NCBI RefSeq assembly: GCF_010468565.1
Contig: NZ_WUEG01000014.1
Span: forward strand, 1-64,000
Reading direction: 5' to 3'
From: Allomuricauda sp. TY007
GTDB taxonomy: Bacteria > Bacteroidota > Bacteroidia > Flavobacteriales > Flavobacteriaceae
DNA length: 64,000 nt
Shown in pieces: positions 16,475-24,774 of the stretch; position 1 is the stretch's first letter; every line of letters starts with the position of its first letter. The notes beneath the pieces were generated by a model that was not told where the DNA came from, did not search any database, and worked only from the letters and a program-made list of their open reading frames with translations. The translations under genes and the position numbers were made by a program.

Positions 16475-16518
16475 GTAACCAAGGTTACTGTGCAGGCGAA
16501 TTGCCAAATTTAATTTTG
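16475..16518 (+). promoter_or_regulatory. Crp/Fnr-type site and -7 box before the TolC/RND operon
   Basis: GTAAC-CAAG-GTTAC (16475-16488) has the same 14 bases as the site at 14007. Its centre is 29.5 bp from TAATTTTG (16511-16518), a perfect TAnnTTTG. The ATG is at 16538. Confidence 0.75.
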
Positions 16519-16537
16519 CTTCAAATTAGCTAAGTAC

Positions 16538-17842
16538 ATGAAACGAATAATTACATTGACAATACTCATTTGGATTCAGGGACAACTATTTGCCCAAGAC
16601 CCTGTCAAGATTTCTATGGAAGAAGTATTGACAAAGGTGCAAGAGTCCAATGCCAGCATCAAGGTGTCCGAACAGGAGGCCCAAATGGCAAAATACGATT
16701 ATAGGTTCTCCAATTCCATCTTTTTGCCACAGATTGCTGTGTCGCATACAGGAATGGCGACCACAAATCCATTGATGGCCTTTGGGTCCAAACTCAACCA
16801 AGAGATTTTGACCCAAGCAGATTTTAACCCTGCTTTGTTGAACGATCCCGATCAGATCGAGAACTACGCCACCAAGGTTTCAGTGGAACAACCCCTGATC
16901 AATTTGGACGGATTTTATCAACGTAAAGCCGCCAAGACCACCATGGAGGCCAAAGAGCTTCAGGCCCTGAGAACAAGGGACTACCTTAATTTTGAAGCCC
17001 AAAAGGCTTATGGCCAACTGCAATTGGCGCACAGGGCTGTGGCTGTACTTCAAAAAGCCTACGAAGCCGCAAATGCCAATTTAAATATGGCACAGAACAG
17101 TTACGACCAAGGCTTGCTTCAAAAAGCGGATCTGTTGGAAGTAAAGGTTCGGGTAACCGAGGTTTCCGATCAGTTGAAGACAGCCAAGAACAACGTGCGG
17201 AATGCATCGGACTATCTATCATTTTTGATGAACGAGCAAGGGGATGTGATCTACGAGCCATCCAACGAATTGGTGCCGGACAATCTTGGTGAATGGGTCG
17301 ATGTCTCTTTGGAAAACAGGGCTGATGTAAAGGCCATGGATTTGGTGTCAGAGGCCTACAAAGCAAACATGAAAGCGGATAACATGACCTTTTTACCAAG
17401 GCTGAATGCCTTCGCCAGCTATGAAATGTACGATGACCAAATTTTTCAGGCCGATGCCAAGGGATACATTATTGGTGCAAGTTTGAGCTGGGATGTTTTT
17501 AAAGGATTCCAACGCTTTGCCAAAGCAGGAAAGAGCAAAACAAGTTATGAAAAAGCGAAACAGGAATACGAGCAGTACGTCGCCAAAAGTACTATGGAGC
17601 TACAACGCACCAAACGGATGGTCGAGGATGCCGCGAGCAGGCTCCAGACCTCAAAATTGGCTATGGAGCAATCCGAGGAATCATTGAGGATACGCACCAA
17701 CCGATTTAAAGAAGGTCTTGAGAAAACAACGGACCTCTTGATGGCCGAAGCCACTTATGCCGAAAAGCAACTGGCCTATTATCAAACCATTTTTGAATAT
17801 AATCAAGCACAATCCTTATTAACATTTTTAACCAAAGAATAA
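16538..17842 (+). CDS. TolC family outer-membrane efflux protein
   Basis: A 434-residue secreted protein with signal peptide (residues 1-19, ending LFAQ) and two long coiled-coil repeats typical of outer membrane efflux trimers. The first repeat is around 30-220 and the second around 225-430, with an NPLMAFGSKLNQEIL insertion near residue 75. It forms the outer-membrane tunnel of a tripartite pump. The MFP and RND genes follow at 7 and 16 bp. Control by the sulfur-type operator at 16475 suggests export of a sulfur compound or a metal-thiol complex; the substrate is not known. Confidence 0.9.
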   Translation: MKRIITLTILIWIQGQLFAQDPVKISMEEVLTKVQESNASIKVSEQEAQMAKYDYRFSNSIFLPQIAVSHTGMATTNPLMAFGSKLNQEILTQADFNPALLNDPDQIENYATKVSVEQPLINLDGFYQRKAAKTTMEAKELQALRTRDYLNFEAQKAYGQLQLAHRAVAVLQKAYEAANANLNMAQNSYDQGLLQKADLLEVKVRVTEVSDQLKTAKNNVRNASDYLSFLMNEQGDVIYEPSNELVPDNLGEWVDVSLENRADVKAMDLVSEAYKANMKADNMTFLPRLNAFASYEMYDDQIFQADAKGYIIGASLSWDVFKGFQRFAKAGKSKTSYEKAKQEYEQYVAKSTMELQRTKRMVEDAASRLQTSKLAMEQSEESLRIRTNRFKEGLEKTTDLLMAEATYAEKQLAYYQTIFEYNQAQSLLTFLTKE

Positions 17843-17849
17843 TTACAAA

Positions 17850-18938
17850 ATGAAAAACACTACGATATATAAAGGTTTCATGTTAACCCTGACCTTGGGA
17901 TTTTTCCTAATGGGATGCGGCAGTGATGAAAAACAGACGGTAAAAAGCGCAGAAGCAGTTCCCGTAACGATTGCCGAAGTGGAAAGCGATGACAGCAACA
18001 CCATATTGGCCGGTAGTGGTCAAATACAAGCATTGAACAGTGCCACCTTGAGCACGCGAATGATGGGCCATGTGGAATCGCTTCCCGTGAAAATAGGTCA
18101 GCAGGTAAACAAGGGAGATTTGCTCATTTCCATCAACAATATGGACCTACGGGCCAAAAAAGCACAGGTGGAAGCCTCCATTACCGAAGCAACTGTGGCC
18201 TTTAACAATGCCAAGAAAGATTATGAAAGGTTCCAAAACCTTTTCAATGAAAACAGTGCTTCCCAAAAAGAGTTGGATGATATGACGGCCCGCTACGAAA
18301 TGGCCAAAGCCCGATTGGAAGCCGCAAACCAAATGAAGAACGAGGTTAACTCCCAGTTCGCTTACGCCAACATTCGAGCACCCTTCAGCGGAGTGGTTAC
18401 CAATACTTACATTGATGAGGGCGATATGGCCAATCCAGGTGTTCCGTTGGTATCCGTTGAATCCCCAGGAGGATTTGAGGTAGAGGCCAAAGTGGCCGAG
18501 AACAACATTTCTGCCATTAAAGTGGGAACCAAAGCCCACATTTTGGTAAAAGCATTGGATACCACGATTACTGGAAAAGTGTCCGAGTTGAGTGCATCTG
18601 CACAAAATACGGGCGGACAATATGTGATGAAGGTTGTATTGGATAAAACAGAAGCCAAGATTTTGTCAGGAATGTATGCCACCGTTAGGCTCGAGGCGGA
18701 AAACGAGAGCGAAGGTAGAACAGTTGTGACCGTTCCGTCCAAAGCCTTGGTGCATAAAGGTCAGTTGACCGGGGTTTATACTTTGGGTCAGGATAATGTA
18801 GCCCTGTTGCGCTGGTTGCGACTGGGTGACACCTACGGTGATGAAGTAGAAGTGTTGTCCGGCCTATCCGAAGGAGACCAATACATCGTTTCAGCAGAAG
18901 GAAAGCTTTACAACGGGGTCAAAGTAAGCATTCAATAA
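17850..18938 (+). CDS. RND efflux periplasmic adaptor (membrane fusion) lipoprotein
   Basis: A 362-residue HlyD/AcrA-type adaptor. Signal and lipobox LMGC anchor it to a membrane. It has the barrel-hybrid block TLSTRMMGHVESLPVKIGQ, a short coiled coil (about 95-160), the second lipoyl half FAYANIRAPFSGVVTNTYI, a beta-barrel domain and a C-terminal membrane-proximal domain. It links the TolC tunnel to the RND pump encoded 16 bp downstream. Confidence 0.92.
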   Translation: MKNTTIYKGFMLTLTLGFFLMGCGSDEKQTVKSAEAVPVTIAEVESDDSNTILAGSGQIQALNSATLSTRMMGHVESLPVKIGQQVNKGDLLISINNMDLRAKKAQVEASITEATVAFNNAKKDYERFQNLFNENSASQKELDDMTARYEMAKARLEAANQMKNEVNSQFAYANIRAPFSGVVTNTYIDEGDMANPGVPLVSVESPGGFEVEAKVAENNISAIKVGTKAHILVKALDTTITGKVSELSASAQNTGGQYVMKVVLDKTEAKILSGMYATVRLEAENESEGRTVVTVPSKALVHKGQLTGVYTLGQDNVALLRWLRLGDTYGDEVEVLSGLSEGDQYIVSAEGKLYNGVKVSIQ

Positions 18939-18954
18939 ACCAAAAAAGCTAACA

Positions 18955-21900
18955 ATGAAAGACGGACTTGCAGGAAAAATAGCCAAAGGGTTTATCAGCT
19001 CCAAGCTAACGGTGCTCTTAATGATCGTGTTTATGGTCATTGGGGTATATAGTTCCTTCCTCATCCCGAGGGAGGAGGAGCCACAGATAGATGTGCCCAT
19101 GGCAGACATATTTGTGGGATATCCAGGAGCCAGCCCAACCGAGGTGGAATCCCGGATCACAAAACCACTCGAAAAAATCATATCGAACATTAAAGGCGTA
19201 GAATATGTGTACACCACCTCCATGCAAGAGCAGGGGATGGCCATTGTGCAATTCTACGTGGGAGAAGATATTGAACGATCTTTGGTGCGTTTGTACGATG
19301 AGATCAACAAGCACATGGACCAAATGCCGGCTGGGGTTACCATGCCTTTGGTAAAAACCCGTGCCATTGATGATGTACCCATGCTGGCCCTTACACTTTG
19401 GAGCGAGGAGTACGATGATTTTCAGCTAAGGCAGATCTCAGGAGAGCTCATCAACGAGATCGAAAAAGTAAATGGCGTTTCCATCACCAAAAAGATAGGA
19501 GGGCGCAGTCCCCAGCTTCGTGTGGTGGTGGACAAGGATAAAATGGCGGAATCCCAAATAGATATGTTGGCCGTAGCCCAAATGATCAAGGCAAACAACC
19601 AGCAGATGGATGCCGGGAATTTCCTGTCCAATGATACCGAGTTCCATATCAGCACAGGAAATTTTTTGGAGACCAAAGAAGATCTCGAAAACCTGATTGT
19701 AGGCACCAAACAAGGTCAACCTATCTATCTAAAGCAGATATCAAAGGTATTGGATGGCCCAGAACTGCCTAAAAACTATGTTTCCCTTGGGTTTGGGGCA
19801 GCCAGTGAAAAAGCGGAAGTTTATAAATCCGAATATCCAGCGGTAACCATTTCCATTGCCAAGCGGAAAGGAGCCGATGCCATGAAGATTGCCGATGTGG
19901 TGTTGGAAAAAGTGGACCACTTAAAAACTACCTTGATTCCAGACGAAGTGAAGGTCGAGGTAACCCGTAACTATGGGCAGACCGCCTCTCAAAAAGTATC
20001 GGAATTATTGATGCACTTGATTGGTGCCATCATTGCGGTGACCTTTGTGGTCATGTTGGCCATGGGATGGCGAGGTGGACTTGTGGTGTTCCTATCGGTG
20101 CCCATTACCTTTGCGTTGACTTTGCTCAGCTATTATATGCTGGATTACACCTTGAACCGAATTACCTTGTTTGCGTTGGTTTTCGTAACGGGTATTGTGG
20201 TGGACGACTCCATCATTATAGCGGAGAACATGCACCGCCACTTTAAAATGAAACGGTTGCCGTTCAAGGATGCTGCGATCTATGCCATCAACGAAGTAGG
20301 GAACCCGACCATTTTGGCCACGTTTACGGTAATTGCATCCGTATTGCCCATGGCATTCGTGTCTGGGTTGATGGGTCCTTATATGTCGCCCATGCCCATC
20401 GGAGCTTCGATTGCGATGTTGTTGTCACTGTTTGTAGCGTTGACCATCACCCCCTATTTGGGATACATTTTCCTAAGGGAAAAGGACAAAAAGAAGAAAA
20501 AAGAAAAGAAACCGGTCGAAATTCAAGATACATTTATCTACAAAGCCTATTCGCGCTTTGAAAGCCCTTTGATAGAGAGTAGAAAAAAAAGATGGCTGTT
20601 CTTGGGCATTACCTTTTTCTTGTTGCTTGCATCCATTGGAATGTTCTTTACCAAATCGGTAACGGTAAAAATGCTTCCTTTTGACAATAAGAATGAGTTC
20701 CAAGTGGTGATAGACCTTCCCGAAGGAACCACCTTGGAAAGAACGTCGGCAGTTGCCAAGGAAATAGGAGCGTATTTGTCCACACGTCCAGAAGTGGTCA
20801 ACTATCAGAGTTATGTGGGAACATCTGCACCAATCACATTTAATGGTTTGGTAAGGCATTACGACCTTCGGGGGGGCAGTAATATGGCCGATATTCAGGT
20901 GAATTTGGTGGACAAGCACGACAGGAGCGAACAAAGTCATGACATTGCGAAACTACTAAGGCCAAGAATTCAGGAATTGGGCAAAAAATACGATGCGAAC
21001 ATCAAAATTGTCGAGGTGCCACCGGGACCTCCCGTATTATCTACCATTGTTGCTGAGGTTTACGGTCCCGATTACGACAAGCAGATTGCCTTGGCCGACA
21101 AGGTAAAGGGCATTTTGAACAACACTACCGATGTGGTGGATGTGGATTGGATGGTCGAGGATGATCAAGTGGAGTACGATTTTGTGATCGATAAGGAAAA
21201 AGCGATGCTTTACGGGGTTACCCCGCAACAGATTGTGCAGGTGATGGCGATGGCGTTCCGGGAACAGCCTGTAGCGCATATTTACCGAGAGGATGCTTTT
21301 GATCAAATTGGGATAGTGTTGTCCATAAGCGAGAAGGATAGATCCAGTTTGGAGGAGATCAAACAGTTGAAGATAGCATCACAGCAGGGCTATATGGTTT
21401 CCGTTGGGGATTTGGTACAAGTAAAAGAAGGCATCAAGGCGAAGAGCATCTACCGGAAAAACCAAAAAAGGGTGGTGTATGTGATGTCCGATATGGCAGG
21501 GGAACTGGAAAGCCCGGTCTATGCCATTCTGGGGATGACCGATAGGTTGAACCAATTGGAACTTCCGCAGGGCTATTCCATCAATGAACTTTACATGGAA
21601 CAACCCCAGTTTGAAGACGATTATACCGTAAAATGGGATGGGGAATGGCAGATAACCCTTGAGGTGTTCCGCGATCTGGGAATTGCCTTTTTGGGTGTAA
21701 TCGTAATCATTTACATGCTGATTGTAGGATGGTTCCAAAATTTTAGGGCACCTATGGTGATGATGGTTGCCATACCGCTTTCATTGATTGGTATTGTGCT
21801 CGGGCATTGGATGTTGGGTGCGTTCTTTACGGCCACTTCCTTTATCGGGATGATTGCGTTGGCGGGCATCATGGTGCGGAACTCGGTATTGCTCATCGAT

Positions 21901-22149
21901 TTCGTAAACCTGAGATTGGATGACGGGATACCCCTTAAACAAGCCGTGATCGAAGCGGGTGCCGTGCGTACCACACCTATTTTGTTGACCGCGGGAACCG
22001 TGGTAATTGGAGCTTTTGTGATCTTGTTCGACCCTATTTTCCAAGGATTGGCCATTTCATTGATGGGAGGAACCATTGTTTCGACCATACTGACACTTTT
22101 GGTGGTGCCATTGGTGTATTATATGATTGAACGTAAAAACTACAAGTAA
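18955..22149 (+). CDS. RND efflux transporter permease
   Basis: A 1064-residue inner-membrane pump with the usual 12-helix plan and two large periplasmic loops. It shows the N-terminal IPREEEPQIDVPMADIFV porter segment, the TM4 proton-relay block VTGIVVDDSIIIAENMHRH, and the second-half mirror GMIALAGIMVRNSVLLIDF. A lysine-rich cytoplasmic linker (about 505-520) joins the halves. It is proton-driven. Sequence alone does not tell whether it is of the drug, heavy-metal or another class; IPREEEP is frequent in Bacteroidetes pumps of unknown substrate. It belongs to the operon started at 16475. Confidence 0.92.
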   Translation: MKDGLAGKIAKGFISSKLTVLLMIVFMVIGVYSSFLIPREEEPQIDVPMADIFVGYPGASPTEVESRITKPLEKIISNIKGVEYVYTTSMQEQGMAIVQFYVGEDIERSLVRLYDEINKHMDQMPAGVTMPLVKTRAIDDVPMLALTLWSEEYDDFQLRQISGELINEIEKVNGVSITKKIGGRSPQLRVVVDKDKMAESQIDMLAVAQMIKANNQQMDAGNFLSNDTEFHISTGNFLETKEDLENLIVGTKQGQPIYLKQISKVLDGPELPKNYVSLGFGAASEKAEVYKSEYPAVTISIAKRKGADAMKIADVVLEKVDHLKTTLIPDEVKVEVTRNYGQTASQKVSELLMHLIGAIIAVTFVVMLAMGWRGGLVVFLSVPITFALTLLSYYMLDYTLNRITLFALVFVTGIVVDDSIIIAENMHRHFKMKRLPFKDAAIYAINEVGNPTILATFTVIASVLPMAFVSGLMGPYMSPMPIGASIAMLLSLFVALTITPYLGYIFLREKDKKKKKEKKPVEIQDTFIYKAYSRFESPLIESRKKRWLFLGITFFLLLASIGMFFTKSVTVKMLPFDNKNEFQVVIDLPEGTTLERTSAVAKEIGAYLSTRPEVVNYQSYVGTSAPITFNGLVRHYDLRGGSNMADIQVNLVDKHDRSEQSHDIAKLLRPRIQELGKKYDANIKIVEVPPGPPVLSTIVAEVYGPDYDKQIALADKVKGILNNTTDVVDVDWMVEDDQVEYDFVIDKEKAMLYGVTPQQIVQVMAMAFREQPVAHIYREDAFDQIGIVLSISEKDRSSLEEIKQLKIASQQGYMVSVGDLVQVKEGIKAKSIYRKNQKRVVYVMSDMAGELESPVYAILGMTDRLNQLELPQGYSINELYMEQPQFEDDYTVKWDGEWQITLEVFRDLGIAFLGVIVIIYMLIVGWFQNFRAPMVMMVAIPLSLIGIVLGHWMLGAFFTATSFIGMIALAGIMVRNSVLLIDFVNLRLDDGIPLKQAVIEAGAVRTTPILLTAGTVVIGAFVILFDPIFQGLAISLMGGTIVSTILTLLVVPLVYYMIERKNYK

Positions 22150-22151
22150 AA

Positions 22152-22457
22152 ATGAAAATGATCATTGTTACCACCGTTGAAGAATACGAAAAGGAAGTGT
22201 TCAAACTCTTCAAAAAGGCAGGCATAGAAAATTTTAGCGGGTCGGACATAGATGGGTACAAAAACACCCCTCCGATGTTCTATACCAATAGTTGGTTCCC
22301 CAGTGAAAAGGGTGGGGCGGCATCCAACCTATTTTTTTCCTTCACCGAGGAAGAAAAAGTGACTGAGTTTTTCAAACTGTTGGAAGAATTCAACCAAAAT
22401 AGTGGGACCACGAACCCCATTAGGGCGGTCGAGGTGCCGATTGAAAGAACTGTTTAA
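22152..22457 (+). CDS. PII-like small protein of the efflux operon
   Basis: A 101-residue soluble protein that starts 2 bp after the RND stop. It opens MKMIIVTTVEEYEKEVFKLF and has alternating strand/helix patterns that suggest a ferredoxin-like PII-type fold. It contains a GYKNTPPMFYTNSWF block. Small PII-like proteins (for example DUF3240 types) occur beside metal RND pumps in Proteobacteria, and this may be a counterpart. Family assignment is by pattern and context only. Confidence 0.6.
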   Translation: MKMIIVTTVEEYEKEVFKLFKKAGIENFSGSDIDGYKNTPPMFYTNSWFPSEKGGAASNLFFSFTEEEKVTEFFKLLEEFNQNSGTTNPIRAVEVPIERTV

Positions 22458-22468
22458 AAAATAAAATC

Positions 22469-22669
22469 ATGAGAAATAGAATTGTAAGAGGCGTAGCAGG
22501 AACCTTTATCCTCATCAGCCTTATTTTGGCCATTTATGTGAACATCAACTGGCTTTGGTTTACTGCTTTTGTAGGGGCCAATCTGCTTCAGTCATCTTTG
22601 ACAAAGTGGTGTTTGCTGGAAGATATTTTGAAGAAATTCGGAATATCCGATACCAACAAAAGTTGCTGA
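22469..22669 (+). CDS. DUF2892 (YgaP-like) membrane protein, second copy
   Basis: A 66-residue protein: MRNRIVRGVAGTFILISL, two membrane helices, and cysteines in TKWCLLEDILKKFG and at the C-terminus (NKSC). It resembles the DUF2892 protein at 14138 and the membrane half of rhodanese YgaP. It lies between the PII-like gene and the YeeE genes and is read in the same direction, so it probably belongs to the same transcript. Confidence 0.8.
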   Translation: MRNRIVRGVAGTFILISLILAIYVNINWLWFTAFVGANLLQSSLTKWCLLEDILKKFGISDTNKSC

Positions 22670-22697
22670 CAGTACTTATTGGGTTTGCTATTTAGGG

Positions 22698-22735
22698 CAT
22701 TTTCGTGATCTTTGTCCAAAACCTCACGAAAATGC
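22698..22735 (+). promoter_or_regulatory. Perfect hairpin covering the YeeE start codon
   Basis: gcattttcgtga (22698-22709) and tcacgaaaatgc (22724-22735) are perfect inverted repeats around a 14-base loop. The ATG of the first YeeE gene (22732-22734) lies inside the right arm. No T run follows, so an ordinary terminator is unlikely. In RNA the hairpin would hide the start codon; as DNA it could be an operator. Confidence 0.55.
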
Positions 22736-23289
22736 TTTATCAACCTTGGCCCTGGTATGTATCGGGCCCACTTATTGCCATTATTATGGCTCTGCTCATA
22801 CTTATGGGCAAACGTTTTGGAATGTCCTCCAACTTGGAGACATTCTGCTCCATCGGTGGCGCAGGAAAATTTTCTGATTACTTCAAGGTGGATGTGAAAT
22901 CCAAACGGTGGAACCTGTTGGTGGTCCTCGGTTCCGTCATTGGCGGATTTTTGGGAGCACATTGGCTATCACCGAATCCTGCGGTAAATATTTCGGACGA
23001 AACCGTAAACAAACTGCAAAAAATTGGTTTCGATAGTGCTGGTACGGCCTATTTGCCCACAGAGCTTTTTGGTATGGAATCCCTTTCCGACCCAAAAGTT
23101 TGGACTATTCTTTTGGTGGCCGGTTTTTTGGTGGGATTTGGAACCCGTTATGCGGGAGGTTGCACATCAGGACACGCCATTTCTGGGTTGAGCAACCTAC
23201 AGCGCCCCTCATTGATTGCGGTCATCGGCTTCTTTATCGGCGGACTGATCATGGTTCACCTATTGTTCCCCTTAATCTTTACAGCATGA
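22732..23289 (+). CDS. YeeE/YedE (DUF395) family transporter, first half
   Basis: From the ATG at 22732 the protein has 185 residues; the GTG at 22705 is rejected because it lies in the hairpin and the family begins near [15 protein letters not shown]. Several membrane helices carry the family motif [20 protein letters not shown] with the conserved cysteine. Full-length YeeE proteins import thiosulfate through cysteine relays. Here the protein is half-sized and paired with the next gene. The genes overlap by ATGA, so translation is coupled and the two halves likely form one channel. Confidence 0.9.
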   Translation: MLYQPWPWYVSGPLIAIIMALLILMGKRFGMSSNLETFCSIGGAGKFSDYFKVDVKSKRWNLLVVLGSVIGGFLGAHWLSPNPAVNISDETVNKLQKIGFDSAGTAYLPTELFGMESLSDPKVWTILLVAGFLVGFGTRYAGGCTSGHAISGLSNLQRPSLIAVIGFFIGGLIMVHLLFPLIFTA

Positions 23290-23699
23290 AAAACTTGGCA
23301 TACATCATCATAGGTACATTTTTGGGAATAGTGCTTTACAAATCGGAAGCCGCATCGTGGTTCAGGATCTATGAAATGTTCCAGTTCGATTCGTTTCACA
23401 TGTATGGCATTATTGGCTCTGCTTTGGCAGTTGGGGTCGTTTTGGTTCAATGGATCAAGAAATCCAAGGTAAAATCCTTTTTTGGGGAACCACTGAATAT
23501 TGAAGATAAGGAAAGATCTTTCACAAGATATATTGTTGGAGGGACGCTCTTTGGTATGGGTTGGGCCTTGGCAGGTTCATGCCCCGGGCCTATCTACATT
23601 TTGGTAGGAGCTGGTTACTGGCCTATAGTTATTGTACTGATCGGTGCGGTATTGGGAGCTTTTGTTTATGGTGTTTTTAGGAGTAAATTACCACATTAA
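23286..23699 (+). CDS. YeeE/YedE family transporter, second half
   Basis: A 137-residue membrane protein with about four helices. The conserved cysteine motif is GMGWALAGSCPGPIYILVGAG, partner to the GCTSG motif of the first half. The start at 23286 overlaps the previous stop as ATGA. It likely moves thiosulfate or sulfane sulfur across the inner membrane and closes the sulfur gene cluster. The longer frame from 23100 is an artefact of the other reading frame. Confidence 0.88.
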   Translation: MKNLAYIIIGTFLGIVLYKSEAASWFRIYEMFQFDSFHMYGIIGSALAVGVVLVQWIKKSKVKSFFGEPLNIEDKERSFTRYIVGGTLFGMGWALAGSCPGPIYILVGAGYWPIVIVLIGAVLGAFVYGVFRSKLPH

Positions 23700-23799
23700 G
23701 GTTGACTTAACGGTATTTTAGGCGAAACAACGAAAATCAATGGTTCGTTGGATGCTATCGCATAGCTTTGGCTGTCCCAAACTTACTTAATAGTCCTAC

Positions 23800-24204
23800 A
23801 TGAAACTTACCGCGTTTATCATAGACGATGATTTGGTGTCGCAATTTGCGACCCGATACTGCATACAGCAATCCCAGGGCAATTTTGATATTGTTACTTG
23901 CTCCAGTGGGGAAGAAGGCATACAGGCTTGTTTTAGTTCAGTGGAAGAACACGATAGACTTCCAGATATTATCTTTTTAGATCTTGTTATGGATGGGATG
24001 AACGGATGGGATTTTTTGCAAAACCTTAAAAATTTGTTCGTGGAGCACAATCTTCCAAGTGTATATGTGCTTTCGGCCTTTACCAATGTCAAAGACCGCA
24101 CTATAGCCAAGAACAACGAATTGATTTCTGGTTACGTGGACAAACCCTTGTCACGTTCCTATTTTGAGAAAATACTAAAAGAAGAAGTAAAAAAACGGGC
24201 TTGA
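23800..24204 (+). CDS. Single-domain CheY-like response regulator
   Basis: A 134-residue receiver domain without output domain. It has the acidic pocket IIDDD (residues 7-11), the phosphoacceptor D61 in IIFLDLVMDGMNGWDFL, a serine at LSAF, and the lysine in YVDKPLS. Such proteins act in phosphorelays or bind partner proteins when phosphorylated. No kinase is adjacent. A TAGCTTTG box at 23763-23770 fits a separate promoter, so it need not belong to the sulfur operon. Confidence 0.9.
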   Translation: MKLTAFIIDDDLVSQFATRYCIQQSQGNFDIVTCSSGEEGIQACFSSVEEHDRLPDIIFLDLVMDGMNGWDFLQNLKNLFVEHNLPSVYVLSAFTNVKDRTIAKNNELISGYVDKPLSRSYFEKILKEEVKKRA

Positions 24205-24370
24205 CCTCACCTCTCCAACGACTTATAGGGAAATCACCCCTAAATTGAATCCCCACTGTTGCATAAAGTTTTTAAAAAAACCTATTTTTGCAATCCATTT
24301 TTATGGATGGCCCCGTACCTGCCTTTCAGCAGACGAGGTTCAATGGATACCCGCCTGCCAAATGGCTTTC
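24205..24370. other. Leader region of the tRNA, no gene
   Basis: It contains the tRNA promoter and, at 24318-24338, an imperfect copy of the cctgcct..cagcag..agg palindrome seen again at 24486 and 48251. Confidence 0.45.
24259..24290 (+). promoter_or_regulatory. Promoter of tRNA-Arg
   Basis: TTG (24259-24261), then 21 bases, then TATTTTTG (24283-24290) match the Bacteroidetes TTG-N17-23-TAnnTTTG promoter. Transcription would start near 24297, 74 bases before the tRNA. Confidence 0.6.
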
Positions 24371-24442
24371 GGCCTCATAGTTCAAGGGATAGAATAGAAG
24401 TTTCCTAAACTTTAGATCCAGGTTCGAGTCCTGGTGAGGCCA
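24371..24442 (+). tRNA. tRNA-Arg (anticodon CCU)
   Basis: The acceptor stem GGCCTCA/TGAGGCC is perfect and is followed by discriminator A at 24442. The D arm is GTTCAAGGGATAGAAT. The anticodon arm has stem GAAGT/ACTTT with loop TTCCTAA, giving CCT. The T arm CCAGG-TTCGAGT-CCTGG is perfect. CCA is not encoded. The gene stands at the left border of the island at 24505-32350. Confidence 0.93.
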
Positions 24443-24455
24443 CTAGGGCGGGCAG

Positions 24456-24526
24456 GGAATAAGTTTCCTAAACGTTAGATGCAAGCCTGCCTGTCGGCAG
24501 ACAGGTTCGATTCTTGCCGGGGCTAC
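24456..24526 (+). pseudogene. Degenerate second tRNA-Arg copy
   Basis: The anticodon-arm sequence AAGTTTCCTAAACgTT and the 3' part GTTCGATTCTTGCCGGGGCTAC are recognisable, but the 5' acceptor and D arm are missing or scrambled. The T arm is split by a 20-bp palindrome (24486-24505). It cannot fold as a working tRNA. Confidence 0.6.
24486..24505. repeat. REP-like palindrome
   Basis: cctgcctgtcggcagacagg contains the nested stems cctgtc/gacagg and ctgcc/ggcag. A related element, cctgac-ggca-gtcagg, is at 48251-48266, and a worn copy is at 24318. Such elements are dispersed in flavobacterial genomes. Confidence 0.65.
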
Positions 24527-24531
24527 TTTTT
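24505..24531 (+). repeat. Left direct repeat of the island (attL-like)
   Basis: 27 bases, starting gttcgattcttgccgggg, agree at 26 of 27 positions with 32324-32350. This is the 3' end of the degenerate tRNA copy, the usual target of tyrosine integrases. No integrase gene is present between the repeats. Confidence 0.6.
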
Positions 24532-24774
24532 CATTTTGAGCCATCTATTAAAGACCTTGAAACTTGACCCTTGCCGCTTGCAATCAGTTTGGAATTTTTG
24601 TGTTTGGTTGCTAAGGAATATGTTGCACAGCCATGGAGCAGTCAACTTAGGATGGACATGTGGCTTTGGGATGCTTGCACAGCACGTAACTTGTTTCGCT
24701 CGCTAATGTTTAAATGCATATAAATTCTTGATTGTCTAAGTACAAACTTGTCAATTACAACCTAAGATTACCAA
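24532..24774. other. Intergenic, no gene seen
   Basis: It lies between the left repeat and the DUF3179 stop codon. A 75-codon rightward frame crosses the tRNA remnant but encodes nothing recognisable. No clear terminator hairpin was found for the leftward operon. Confidence 0.45.

Noticed and set aside
24479..24706. 75-codon frame across the tRNA remnant
   Set aside because: Runs through the palindrome and the tRNA 3' part; encodes nothing recognisable.
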